Shown: positions 1 to 7,941 of the stretch, piece by piece
How positions within the stretch are numbered: the first letter of the stretch is position 1
Layout of the letters: every line of letters starts with the position of its first letter
DNA from: Syntrophopropionicum propionicicum_A
Lineage (GTDB): Bacteria > Bacillota > Desulfotomaculia > Desulfotomaculales > Pelotomaculaceae
DNA length: 64,000 bases
Direction of reading: 5' to 3'
NCBI RefSeq assembly: GCF_048984525.1
Contig: NZ_JBMGJC010000007.1
Coordinates: 124,001-188,000 of the forward strand
Translations under genes and position numbers: made by a program
Notes under the pieces: generated by a model
Told to the model about the DNA's origin: nothing
Database searches by the model: none
What the model saw: only the letters and a program-made list of their open reading frames with translations

Positions 1-252
1 GCCCCACCAGGGAGAAAGGCCGTAGTGCAGGGTCAGAAGGCCTGCCGAGTAAGCGCCCAAACCGAAGAATGCGGCATGCCCGAACGAAACCTGGCCCGCG
101 TAACCGCTGAGGAGGTTCCATGAGGTGCCGATGATCGCCCAGATTATGATTAAAATCATAATGTGCAGTTGGTACGGCGCTTTAATAAACAGGGGCACCA
201 ATACAGCAATAAGAGCAAAAGCAATTGTCATTAATATATTTTTGTTTAACAT
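1..252 (-). CDS. livM: Branched-chain amino acid ABC transporter permease LivM (N-terminal part)
   Basis: The first 84 residues of an inner-membrane permease run off the left edge of the window. The start ATG is at 252, only 7 bases after the livH stop. A hydrophobic first helix is followed by the family hallmark SGYAGQVSFGHAAFFGLGAY, which is typical of LivM. In this family LivM pairs with LivH to form the channel of a Leu/Ile/Val (or other small amphipathic substrate) importer. Position behind livK and livH on the same strand supports one operon. The C-terminal part is outside the window. Confidence 0.93.
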   Translation of the reverse strand, partial: MLNKNILMTIAFALIAVLVPLFIKAPYQLHIMILIIIWAIIGTSWNLLSGYAGQVSFGHAAFFGLGAYSAGLLTLHYGLSPWWG

Positions 253-259
253 AATTTTC

Positions 260-1147
260 TCACCTCTTCACTAAACTCCTTATACCACCAGGCAGGAATA
301 AAAGTACCAGTATGAATATCACTAATCCCACCACGTCTTTATAGCCCATGGAAATATAGGTGGCGCCCAGGGACTCCGAGAGCCCCAGGATAAGCCCGCC
401 GATTGCGGCGCCCCAGGTACTGCCCAGACCTCCAAGGATGGTGATAATGAAGGATTTAGCTGTAAACAGGTGGCCGACATCCGGGAAAAGATAAAACAGC
501 GGCAGCAGGAGCGACCCGCCGGCGGCGGCCAGGGCGGCGCCCAGGCCAAATGTAATCATGGTGATTTTTGAGGAGTTAATACCCATAAAAACAGCGGCGT
601 CCCGGTCCTGGGAAGTCGCCCTGATTGACTTGCCCAGATCTGATTTGGTCAGAAAAAGGTGTAAAAGGAACGTAAAAGCCATGGCGATGATAAAACCGAT
701 TACCAGAGGCACACTTATCGACATATCGCCGATAAATACGGTGTTCGAGGAATAGCTGGTGGTGACCGAGCGGTAATCGGATTTAAAGAACAGGCGGATA
801 CCCTCGGTCAGGACCAGCATGATGCCGACTGTTAGCAGCACCTGGTTTTCCGGCAGGATGGAATCCACTTCAACCAACCGGTTAATCATATATTTTTGAA
901 TCAGGCAGCCCAGCAAAAACAAGACCGGCATGGCTATAAACATGCCAATATACGGGTCGATTCCGTAATTTGTGGAACAGATATAAGTTACATACATACC
1001 CACCATAACCAGCGCGCCGTGCGCCAGGTTAATAATCTTCATAACACCCATGATTAAGGTCATCCCGATGGCGATCAGCGAGTACATACCGCCAAGCAGC
1101 AAGCCGCATATTACTGTCTGGCCAAATTTAATCCATTGGTCTTCCAA
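260..1147 (-). CDS. livH: Branched-chain amino acid ABC transporter permease LivH
   Basis: A 295-residue integral membrane protein with about eight hydrophobic segments and the LivH signatures MKIINLAHGALVMVGMY (residues 36-52) and TILGGLGSTWGAAIGGL near residue 240. It is the usual length for the family and lies between livK and livM. It would form one half of the membrane channel of a branched-chain amino acid importer. Substrate specificity cannot be read from the sequence; related systems also carry amides, urea or aromatic compounds. Confidence 0.94.
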   Translation of the reverse strand: MEDQWIKFGQTVICGLLLGGMYSLIAIGMTLIMGVMKIINLAHGALVMVGMYVTYICSTNYGIDPYIGMFIAMPVLFLLGCLIQKYMINRLVEVDSILPENQVLLTVGIMLVLTEGIRLFFKSDYRSVTTSYSSNTVFIGDMSISVPLVIGFIIAMAFTFLLHLFLTKSDLGKSIRATSQDRDAAVFMGINSSKITMITFGLGAALAAAGGSLLLPLFYLFPDVGHLFTAKSFIITILGGLGSTWGAAIGGLILGLSESLGATYISMGYKDVVGLVIFILVLLFLPGGIRSLVKR

Positions 1148-1197
1148 AGTCTAACCCCACCCTCCGTTATGCAAAAAGCTAAAGCGTTTTTGGTACA

Positions 1198-1225
1198 AAC
1201 GGAAGGAGCATAAGCTCCTTCCGTT
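1198..1225 (-). terminator. Perfect 12-bp hairpin between livK and livH
   Basis: AACGGAAGGAGC at 1198-1209 pairs perfectly with 1214-1225 around a 4-base loop. It lies just after the livK stop and before livH. In ABC operons such hairpins commonly stabilise or partly terminate the transcript so that the binding protein is made in excess. That role is inferred. There is no long U-run, so it may act as an mRNA 3'-end stabiliser rather than a full terminator. Confidence 0.6.
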
Positions 1226-1255
1226 CTGCCGTGTATTTAATTTAATATCAGACTG

Positions 1256-2476
1256 TTATCTCTCGTTCCATTTCGGGACAGGATAAACATAGCTGGCCGA
1301 CTTGACGTCCTCCGGCCAAATAACTTCCAGCTTCCCTTTTGACCACTGGACAACATAGGTGTTTGGCTTGTTCTGGTTGGTGAAACCTTCCCAGTCTTCG
1401 AACTTGATCGGACCCATGATGGTCTTGATGTCAGTCTGTTTCAAAGCCTGCTGAATGCCTGTGTTGGTCAGGTCCTTAGCCCTGCCCAGGGCGTCGGCTA
1501 TAACATACATCGTGGCATATGCCTGCGCGCCGTGGTAATCAGGCTCTTTCCCGTACTTCTGCTTGTATTTTTCAAAATATTCCTTCGCGCCCGGCCAGGC
1601 CACGTTCGGCACCCACAGGGTGGTGGAGGCGACAAAGTCCGAAGCGGCTCCGGCGTTTTGGTAGAACTCAGGCATGGTGTAGCCGGCTCCGTTGCCGACA
1701 AAAAGCTTGGTGTTGAAATCAAGCTCTTTCATCTGCTTCACGATCATGGAAGCGTCCATAACGTAGGAAGTCGCGAAAATCATATCCGGGTTGGTGCTTC
1801 TCAGGTTGGCCAGCATCGGCTTGAAGTCGATTGCGCCGTGCTCGTAAGCCTGGTCAAATACTATATTGATACCTCTTTTTTGGCATTCTTCCCTGAAGCC
1901 TTTGGAAGAAGATGTGCCAAAGTCTGTGTTTTCAAAAATAATGGCTACGTTTTGCGGTTTGACTACTTTCTCCAACATATCCCAGAAAGCGATGGTATAC
2001 TTGCTGGCGGGAGCCGCGGTTCCCCTGAATACATAGCTCCAGCCCTGCTTGGTGATAGCGTCGGATGAACCGGTTACAATAAGAAACGGCGTGTTCAGTG
2101 ACTGGGCCGAGCCGGCTATCACGTTGGTGCAGGCGCTGCTGTAGCCGCCGCTGAGCATGGTGACTTTATCCTGGTTGACCAGTTTTTCGGTGGCTGACTT
2201 GGCCACGTCCTGCTTACCCTGGTCGTCTTCGTACATAAGCTTGATTTCTTTTCCGCCTATAGTGGTTTTACCGGCGGCTTTCAGCTCTTCGTAAGCCATT
2301 TCAAAAGAGTTCTTTTCCATCTCGCCAAACATGGCCTCGCTGCCGGTCAGCGGCAGGATTACCCCGACCTTGACCGCGTCCGCGCTGCCGCCGCTGCCGC
2401 CGCCGCAACCGGTGGCAATCACCGCGACAAACGAAACAAGAAGTAATACAGTTAAGACCTTCCTGTACTTTTTCAC
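1256..2476 (-). CDS. livK: Branched-chain amino acid ABC transporter substrate-binding lipoprotein LivK-like
   Basis: A 406-residue Periplasmic-binding-protein type 1 (Peripla_BP_6) protein. It begins with a lipoprotein signal (VAVIATGCGGG, lipidated Cys near residue 24) and continues with KVGVILPLTGSEAMFG, the usual first strand and ligand-site loop of the LivJ/LivK family. First gene of a livK-livH-livM order on the minus strand, separated from livH by a strong hairpin. It would capture the substrate outside the membrane and deliver it to LivHM. The ligand is not determinable; amide- or urea-type substrates are alternatives to Leu/Ile/Val. Confidence 0.92.
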   Translation of the reverse strand: MKKYRKVLTVLLLVSFVAVIATGCGGGSGGSADAVKVGVILPLTGSEAMFGEMEKNSFEMAYEELKAAGKTTIGGKEIKLMYEDDQGKQDVAKSATEKLVNQDKVTMLSGGYSSACTNVIAGSAQSLNTPFLIVTGSSDAITKQGWSYVFRGTAAPASKYTIAFWDMLEKVVKPQNVAIIFENTDFGTSSSKGFREECQKRGINIVFDQAYEHGAIDFKPMLANLRSTNPDMIFATSYVMDASMIVKQMKELDFNTKLFVGNGAGYTMPEFYQNAGAASDFVASTTLWVPNVAWPGAKEYFEKYKQKYGKEPDYHGAQAYATMYVIADALGRAKDLTNTGIQQALKQTDIKTIMGPIKFEDWEGFTNQNKPNTYVVQWSKGKLEVIWPEDVKSASYVYPVPKWNER

Positions 2477-2858
2477 TTAAATCCTCCTTATTAAATAAAA
2501 TTCTAATGCAACCTAAAATTTTGCCAAAAGTCTAAACCCCACACCAGTTACTTCTCCAACTAAAACAGTAACAAGCAGTTTTTCTAGTAACTAAATGCTT
2601 CTACCACCTCCCGCTGAGATTCATATTAATATGAACTTTAATAATTCTTGATACGCAATGTTGGGTTCTTATATTTGTTTATATGATTTACCGTGTTTGA
2701 AGCATGTCAATTGTACTTATTTAAATACATTGCTCCACTTGCAACAAACTTAATATTGTATACAATAATCACTCTTTAGTGCTACTCAGCATCATTATTA
2801 TAACATATTAATTATCCGGTTCGTTAATAAAATCACTTGTTTTGCATGTATTTTGTAT

Positions 2859-3003
2859 GTATATTGAATACTTGAATACGTGAATACATGAATACAGTAT
2901 AGCAAAATCATTAAAAGTGACACATATTTAAAATATTGAAGGAAACGACAAAATATTGAGCTATATAAGTATATTGAATACGTGAATACATGAATACAGT
3001 ATA
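2859..3003. repeat. Two blocks of TGAATACN octamer repeats
   Basis: Block one (2859-2901) has four tandem octamers TGAATACN, and block two (2969-3003) has three. Both are flanked by the same bases, ATAT on the left and AGTATA on the right, so the second block is a copy lacking one octamer. They lie 67 bp apart in AT-rich sequence upstream of livK. Function unknown; they could be a regulator binding array or slippage products. Confidence 0.7.
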
Positions 3004-3081
3004 ATAAGTGCCTGGTATTAACATACGCTCAGAAATCTAGGGTTTCGACAGGATATCAATCCTGCAACCTGGCATTTACAC

Positions 3082-3122
3082 GATTAAAAATAAAAGAGCT
3101 GCCGGTTTTTTACCGACAGCTT
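3082..3122 (-). terminator. Rho-independent terminator of the KtrB operon
   Basis: On the minus strand a 10-bp stem (3113-3122 with 3098-3107, one G-U pair) closes a 5-base loop. It is followed by CTTTTATTTTT, directly after the stop of the potassium transporter gene at 3129. Confidence 0.88.
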
Positions 3123-3128
3123 GCTCTT

Positions 3129-4511
3129 CTAGCCGACCATGATTTTCTCTTCCGGGTAGCGCAGCTGGGACTTTCTCTTTACCCTGGCCAGGGCGAAGGC
3201 CAGGGTCAGCGGTCCCAGCCTGCCCAGGAACATGGTCAAAATTATTAAAATCCTGCCAAACGTGGTGAGCTTGGGTGTTATGCCCATGGTTAGTCCCACC
3301 GTTCCGAAAGCTGATGTGGTTTCAAACAATAATGCCAGAAAATCTGCCTTTTCCGTAATTGAGAGAAGCAGCGTCACAAAAGTTACAAGGCCGGCAGCAA
3401 GCAGAAGGATGGCCAGAGACTTGTAGATTTGGTCCTGTCCAATGCGGCGCTGAAATATTTCGGTATTCTCTTTTCCCCTGATCATGCACCAGACGGAAAC
3501 TGCCAGGGAGCCAAAAGTGGTGGTTTTAATACCGCCACCCGTGGAACCGGGGGAAGCGCCGATAAACATTAAGATCACTAACAAGAACTGTGTGGCCGAG
3601 TGCAGCGCCCCCATGTCCAGGGTGTTGTATCCTGCCGTCCTGGGCGTGACAGCCTGGAAGTAAGAGGCCAGCACCTTGCCCAGCGGACTCAGGCCCCGCA
3701 GGGTGTTGTCATATTCCAGAAGGTAGATCATAATTGTACCGGCTATGATTAAAAAACCACTGACGGAAAGGACCAATTTTGTGTGCAGCAGCAGGTGGCC
3801 GGGTTCCTTAAAACGCCGGACAACATCAACAATAACACTAAACCCTATCCCGCCCAGGATGATCAGCGTGGTAACACAGAGAGTCACCGTGGCGTCACCG
3901 GCGTAATCAGTCAGGCTCTTGAACTCTCCAAAAAGGTCAAACCCGGCGTTATTAAATGCAGATACCGAATGGAAAAGGCCAAACCACAAGCCCTTCTGCC
4001 AGCCCAGGTCATATGACCAGCGCAGCGAGAGCACAGCCGCGAAAACCAGTTCAGTTACAAAAGTAAACAAAAGGACATACCTGGCCAGTCTGACAATTCC
4101 GGACAGGCTGGTATAGTTCATGGATTCCTGGATGATGAGGCGCTGTTTCAGGCCTATGCGGCGGCCCAAAAGCAGGTAAAGAAATGTCGCCATGGTCATA
4201 AAACCCAGGCCGCCAACCTGGATTAAGGCCAGGATTACAATATGCCCGAAGGTAGTCCAGTGAGTCCCCGTATCGACCACTACCAGGCCGGTTACACAGA
4301 CCGCTGACGTCGCCGTAAAAAGAGACGTTAAAAAATCAATTTCTCTCCCGGGCTGCACAGATACCGGCAGTGTCAGCAAAATAGCGCCGGTTAAAATGAT
4401 CGCGGCAAAACCTAACACGAGAGTTTGCGCTGGCGAAGCCCTTAGCACGAATCTTTTTTTGCCTGCCCCCATTCCTGAGATGCCGTAATAATCCTTATCA
4501 AATATTCCCAT
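3129..4511 (-). CDS. ktrB: KtrB/TrkH-family potassium uptake protein (second copy in operon)
   Basis: A 460-residue membrane protein of the Trk/Ktr/HKT superfamily, with the four pore-loop motifs around selectivity-filter glycines: TSAVCVTGL, NAGFDLFG, TPRTAGYNTLD and TSAFGTVGLT. Start chosen at ATG 4511 because AGGAG lies 7 bases upstream; an in-frame ATG further upstream lacks a ribosome site. It forms the K+ (or Na+-coupled K+) channel and would be gated by a KtrA-type ring such as the one encoded at 21259. It lies behind another ktrB-like gene (4567-5946), and both follow a c-di-AMP riboswitch, as is common for potassium importers. Confidence 0.93.
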   Translation of the reverse strand: MGIFDKDYYGISGMGAGKKRFVLRASPAQTLVLGFAAIILTGAILLTLPVSVQPGREIDFLTSLFTATSAVCVTGLVVVDTGTHWTTFGHIVILALIQVGGLGFMTMATFLYLLLGRRIGLKQRLIIQESMNYTSLSGIVRLARYVLLFTFVTELVFAAVLSLRWSYDLGWQKGLWFGLFHSVSAFNNAGFDLFGEFKSLTDYAGDATVTLCVTTLIILGGIGFSVIVDVVRRFKEPGHLLLHTKLVLSVSGFLIIAGTIMIYLLEYDNTLRGLSPLGKVLASYFQAVTPRTAGYNTLDMGALHSATQFLLVILMFIGASPGSTGGGIKTTTFGSLAVSVWCMIRGKENTEIFQRRIGQDQIYKSLAILLLAAGLVTFVTLLLSITEKADFLALLFETTSAFGTVGLTMGITPKLTTFGRILIILTMFLGRLGPLTLAFALARVKRKSQLRYPEEKIMVG

Positions 4512-4566
4512 TAGACAACTCCTGCACATCATATTAATGCAAACAAAGGGACCTCACAAAAACGTG

Positions 4567-5946
4567 TCAGCCAATAATAATATGCTCTTTTACGTAATGG
4601 TACCTGTCTTCCGGCTTCCGCCTGCGGAACAGCAGCAGTAAAGTTATCAGGCTAATGCGGCCGATTAACATCATCAGTATAATCACTGTTTTACCCGCGG
4701 TGGAAAGGCTTGCGGTTATGCCAGTGGAAAGGCCTGTTGTCCCGAAAGCGGAACACACCTCAAAAAGGATCTCCGTAGTTGAAAAGTCTTCTATGGCTGA
4801 GAGTGTTATAACAGCGGCCACCACCAGCATCACCGCAATAAAAAATACTGTGAGCGCTTTTACGATATCTTCCTGAAAAAGCTCCCGGCGAAATACTTTA
4901 ACTGAAGTCCTCCCCTGTATTATTGACAGCATGCTCAGTACCAGCACGGCGAAAGTGGTAGTACGGATGCCGCCGCCGCAGCTGCTGGGCGAAGCGCCGA
5001 TAAACATCAGCAGGCAGAAGAACAGGAGCGTTACAGTATTGTAAGCGCCGACATCCACAAGGCTGAAGCCGCCGCTGCGTGCGGTCAGAGATTGGAAAAA
5101 TGACACAGAAATCTTCTGGTGCCACGGCAAACCGGCCAGTGTGTTGTTCTGTTCAAACAGCAGCACAAAGACCAAGCCGGCGAGCAGCAGGGCGAGAAAA
5201 GTTACTGTGGATATTTTTGAGTAAAGTGAAAAGCTGATCCTTCCACGCCTGCGCCAGGAAATAAAATTGGAGCTGGCCTCCAGCAGCACCGGGAAACCTA
5301 TGGCTCCCGCCAGCAGCAGAGTGCCAATGACACCCTGGACTATGTAGTCCTGCTTGAAATTTTGCAGGCTGTTGCCGAACAGGTCAAATCCACTGTTTGT
5401 AAAACCTGATATGCTGTGAAAGATGCCGGTACCCAGGGCGCTTGCGAAAGGCGCCTGGTACTCATCCATGAAGTGAACGGTCAGGACCAGCGTGCCTAAC
5501 AATTCGAGAAGGACGGCTACTTTAAGTATGAAAAGCATCAAATAAACCATCCCCTGCAGGGACAGCTGGTTCTGATCGGCGCTGATCATCATCCGTTCCC
5601 GGAGGCTGATCTGGTTACCCCGCATGATGAATACCAGGGTACCGAGAGTCATTATGCCGATGCCCCCAAACTGCATCAGAAATGCCAGGATAAACCGGCC
5701 AGTCGTGCTGAAGGTATCCTTAGTGTCAACGACTGTAATCCCGGTAACAGTGGCGGCGCTGGTAGCGGTAAAAACAGCGTCGACCAGGCTGAATTTCACA
5801 CCCGGCTGCAGAGAGAAGGGAAGGCTTAATAGCACTGTTCCCAAAGCGGCAAACAACAGGTAGCCAAGCACAATCAGCTGAAATGGGCTTACCGTCATCC
5901 TTTTTCTTTTAAGGCTCCTCAAATACGAAACCTGGTGTTTTTCCAA
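4567..5946 (-). CDS. ktrB: KtrB/TrkH-family potassium uptake protein (first copy in operon)
   Basis: A 459-residue paralogue of the neighbouring gene, with pore-loop motifs TSAATVTGITVVD, NSGFDLFG, TARSGGFSLVD and CSAFGTTGLS. The start is a TTG at 5946 with GGGAG 8 bases upstream. It is the first large gene after the c-di-AMP riboswitch. Tandem KtrB copies may differ in affinity or ion preference; the pore residues differ mainly in loops 1 and 3 (for example ARSGG versus PRTAG). Expression is expected to fall when c-di-AMP is high, as shown for ydaO-controlled ktr genes. Confidence 0.92.
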   Translation of the reverse strand: MEKHQVSYLRSLKRKRMTVSPFQLIVLGYLLFAALGTVLLSLPFSLQPGVKFSLVDAVFTATSAATVTGITVVDTKDTFSTTGRFILAFLMQFGGIGIMTLGTLVFIMRGNQISLRERMMISADQNQLSLQGMVYLMLFILKVAVLLELLGTLVLTVHFMDEYQAPFASALGTGIFHSISGFTNSGFDLFGNSLQNFKQDYIVQGVIGTLLLAGAIGFPVLLEASSNFISWRRRGRISFSLYSKISTVTFLALLLAGLVFVLLFEQNNTLAGLPWHQKISVSFFQSLTARSGGFSLVDVGAYNTVTLLFFCLLMFIGASPSSCGGGIRTTTFAVLVLSMLSIIQGRTSVKVFRRELFQEDIVKALTVFFIAVMLVVAAVITLSAIEDFSTTEILFEVCSAFGTTGLSTGITASLSTAGKTVIILMMLIGRISLITLLLLFRRRKPEDRYHYVKEHIIIG

Positions 5947-6097
5947 TACTACAACTCCCGATCAGGTTGTATATCTTTGCTTGCAGGTTTATTATTTGCT
6001 CTTTAATCAAAAAACAGAATTGATATAAAACAAAAAACCCCGCAAACAAGATAATCGTCAGGGGGATTTTCAGACAATACAAATAAACATCCTTCAT
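5909..6097 (-). CDS. Possible small membrane protein between riboswitch and ktrB
   Basis: A 62-codon frame starting (ATG 6097) immediately after the c-di-AMP riboswitch and overlapping the ktrB start by 38 bases. The product has one clear hydrophobic segment (roughly residues 9-30, rich in I/L/F/V) and a basic, Cys-containing tail. AAGAAGG directly touches the ATG, which is too close for a good ribosome site. An in-frame TTG a few codons later is better spaced from AAGGATG. It could be a real small subunit, a translational coupler, or a chance frame. Confidence 0.3.
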   Translation of the reverse strand: MKDVYLYCLKIPLTIILFAGFFVLYQFCFLIKEQIINLQAKIYNLIGSCSIGKTPGFVFEEP

Positions 6098-6103
6098 CCT
6101 TCT

Positions 6104-6385
6104 TTCAAACGCTTACGAGGTTAGCTGACGGATTCGGGCCGAAAGAATAGCCCTACGATTTCAGAAGTCAGTCGTCTGAGGTCGGATGTCAGATCGTCTG
6201 AGGTCGGATGTCAGATCGTCTGAGGTCGGATGTCAGAAGCCGGATTACTTGTTGGGAAAATCGCCTGGCGATTTTCCTTCTTATGATCTGACTTCGGGCA
6301 TCTGATTTCTGACCTCTGAAATCGATTCACCCCGGTGAAAGTGGTTCCCCCGCTTCTTTCCCAAGAATTAAGCGATATCTTTTAA
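6104..6385 (-). promoter_or_regulatory. c-di-AMP (ydaO-yuaA) riboswitch
   Basis: On the minus strand the conserved blocks appear in order: GAAGCGGGGGAACCA, ACCGGGGTGAATC, GTAGGGCTATTCTTTCGG, then CCCGAATCCGTCAGCTAACC and TCGTAAGCGTT. These match the ydaO consensus as I know it and are repeated, inverted, at 13262-13508. The variable arm between the second and third blocks is long and made of 22-bp tandem repeats. It precedes two KtrB genes. Binding of c-di-AMP typically turns such genes off. No intrinsic terminator separates it from the first start codon, so control may act on translation or inside the aptamer. Confidence 0.93.
6173..6238. repeat. Three tandem 22-bp repeats inside the riboswitch arm
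   Basis: CGTCTGAGGTCGGATGTCAGAT-type units at 6173-6194, 6195-6216 and 6217-6238 differ at one base only. A diverged inverted partner (TCTGACTTC, TCTGATTTCTGACCTC) lies at about 6285-6315, so the block can fold into the variable stem of the c-di-AMP riboswitch. Confidence 0.85.
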
Positions 6386-6567
6386 TGAATATATTATAAA
6401 TCCGCTTGCAGAAAAAACAAGTACTATTTGAAATAAGCGGGCACCGCCAGGCCGCATAGTCCAGCTCCATCCAATTGGGGGATACTGCATTAATTTAAAA
6501 TATGGCAGGATTTTGTCTTATTAACGCGAATACAGCATTAAATAAATCTGCCAATCTTATCATATTG

Positions 6568-6736
6568 GAACAGGTCGCTGTTAATAGGAGCGTTAAAGGG
6601 GAAGTCCGGTTTGATCCGGCGCGGTCCCGCCACTGTAAGGGTGATGAACTCTAAACAAGTCACTGGCAAGGCTGATTAGCCGGCCGGGAAGACGGAGTAA
6701 TCGAATGACCCTCAGCCAGGAGACCTGCCTGTTCTT
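6568..6736 (+). promoter_or_regulatory. Cobalamin riboswitch upstream of cbiZ
   Basis: Classic AdoCbl riboswitch elements are present: AAAGGGGAAGTCCGGT, GATCCGGCGCGGTCCCGCCACTGTAAG split across its core, GCCGGCCGGGAAGACGG, and the B12-box-like GCCAGGAGACCTGCCTG. It is followed by a hairpin at 6738-6773 and a terminator at 6816-6853, then cbiZ. High cobalamin would be expected to stop expression of the salvage and uptake genes. Confidence 0.94.
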
Positions 6737-6737
6737 C

Positions 6738-6773
6738 GATCACTAAAATACCTACGGTTGATAGGTAGTGATC
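6738..6773 (+). other. Hairpin in the cobalamin riboswitch expression platform
   Basis: GATCACTA at 6738-6745 pairs with TAGTGATC at 6766-6773, and CCTA pairs with TAGG inside, with a small bulge. It lies between the aptamer and the terminator and may be the switching arm. Confidence 0.55.
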
Positions 6774-6815
6774 GTTCAGGTCAAAGGTTGCTTTTGAACA
6801 CAGCCTGGATGTCCT

Positions 6816-6853
6816 GCCCTACCTCGTATTTTAGGCCGGGGTTTTTGTTTTTA
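6816..6853 (+). terminator. Terminator of the cobalamin riboswitch
   Basis: A stem formed by CCCTACCT and AGGCCGGGG is followed by GTTTTTGTTTTTA. It lies between the cobalamin aptamer and cbiZ, where a riboswitch-controlled terminator is expected. Confidence 0.65.
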
Positions 6854-6903
6854 TTGGCCTTTATGCCGCCAGCATTGCTTTTATATTAAGGAAGGTGTGA
6901 AAT

Positions 6904-7656
6904 TTGGCGCCCGCCGGTAAAACTTTGGTGGAATACATATCTCCACAACCAGGTAAATGGGTTGAACTGCAAAAAGGTCTGCGGGCTTTCACCGGGCCTG
7001 GTTATATCCTGGCCGCTGCCACCAGGCCATGGGTCACAGTTAATTCAGGGATTTTTGGAGGCGGGATCGGCCGGAAGCGGTATTTTTTAAACCGCCAGGT
7101 GGATAAGATGTACTCTTCTGACTGTCCCGCGGATGAGATGGCTGCTTACCTGGCGTCACAATTTGAATCATACAGCTCTGCTTCAGGAGTTGACTGGGCG
7201 GCCCTTATGACCGCGGCCAGGGTCAATGACGCGTGCTGGGTGAAAGTTTCACACCAGGATTACCTGGCGCACCTGATTATCACGGCGGGGGTCAACAACG
7301 CCTGCTCCGCCGGCGTCACTCCGTATTGCGTGCCGGCTCCCAATATAACTAAACCCGGAACGATCAACATTATGGCCTTCCTTTCTCATTCACTGACGCC
7401 CGGCGCGCTGGTCAACGCCGTGCAGACCGTTACTGAAGCTAAAACCCAGACCCTGCGCGATCTCGATGTTACCTGCCCGGTGACAGGAGCATTCGCCAGC
7501 GGCACAAACACTGACGCGACACTAATCGCGTCGGCTGATTCAATACCATGCGAATATGCCGGCCCGGGAACGTTGATAGGGTATATGCTTGCCCGCGGCG
7601 TACGCGCGGCATTGACCCGGGCGGTGAAGGCCTACCTGGAGGCAGGAAGCTACTAA
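6904..7656 (+). CDS. cbiZ: Adenosylcobinamide amidohydrolase CbiZ
   Basis: A 250-residue protein matching the CbiZ family in length and motifs, for example SGIFGGGIG, RVNDACWVKVSHQDYLAHLIITAGVNNACSAG (read in two parts near residues 105-140), and SGTNTDATLIAS toward the end. CbiZ hydrolyses adenosylcobinamide to adenosylcobyric acid, allowing salvage of imported incomplete corrinoids. The start is TTG at 6904 with GGAAGGTG six bases upstream. It follows a cobalamin riboswitch and precedes btuFCD, so salvage and uptake are grouped. Confidence 0.92.
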   Translation: MAPAGKTLVEYISPQPGKWVELQKGLRAFTGPGYILAAATRPWVTVNSGIFGGGIGRKRYFLNRQVDKMYSSDCPADEMAAYLASQFESYSSASGVDWAALMTAARVNDACWVKVSHQDYLAHLIITAGVNNACSAGVTPYCVPAPNITKPGTINIMAFLSHSLTPGALVNAVQTVTEAKTQTLRDLDVTCPVTGAFASGTNTDATLIASADSIPCEYAGPGTLIGYMLARGVRAALTRAVKAYLEAGSY

Positions 7657-7941
7657 ATGAGACGTGAGACGTGAGACTTGAGATGTGAGAAATGAACGAC
7701 AGGTCTTAAAGGTCTACAAAACCCTAAAGGAATGCATGGATCACAGGACTCACGTCACACGACACACGACTAAATTGGTCTACGTCGCACGACCCAAGCA
7801 GCGGGAGCGTGTCTAGGGGACGGTTTTTATGACACGCTTACAAATCATAAATCAAGAGAGTAAAGCGTGTCAGAAGAACTGTCCTCTTGACACGCTCCAT
7901 TGAGACGTGAGACGTTAATTCATTCCTGAAAGGGGTGCTTC
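7657..7941. repeat. Intergenic repeat cluster (GACGTGAG units and GTGTC palindromes)
   Basis: GAGACGTGAGACGTGAGACT-type units at 7659-7690 face a complementary CACGTCACACGACACACGAC stretch at about 7749-7770. Two copies of the dispersed AGCGTGTC...GACACGCT palindrome lie at 7806-7838 and 7864-7896. A last GAGACGTGAGACG unit is at 7902-7914. The palindromes lie directly between cbiZ and btuF and could end or stabilise transcripts. Confidence 0.8.

Larger units (their letters stand above)
2477..3128. other. AT-rich 652-bp intergenic region
   Basis: No gene is supported here. The right part holds the terminator of the potassium transporter gene and two copies of an octamer repeat block. The left part is presumably the livK promoter/leader, but no convincing -35/-10 pair stands out in the AT-rich background. 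Confidence 0.6.

Noticed and set aside
6173..6238. Tandem 22-bp repeats as a CRISPR array
   Set aside because: There are no spacers between units and no cas genes; they sit inside a riboswitch arm.
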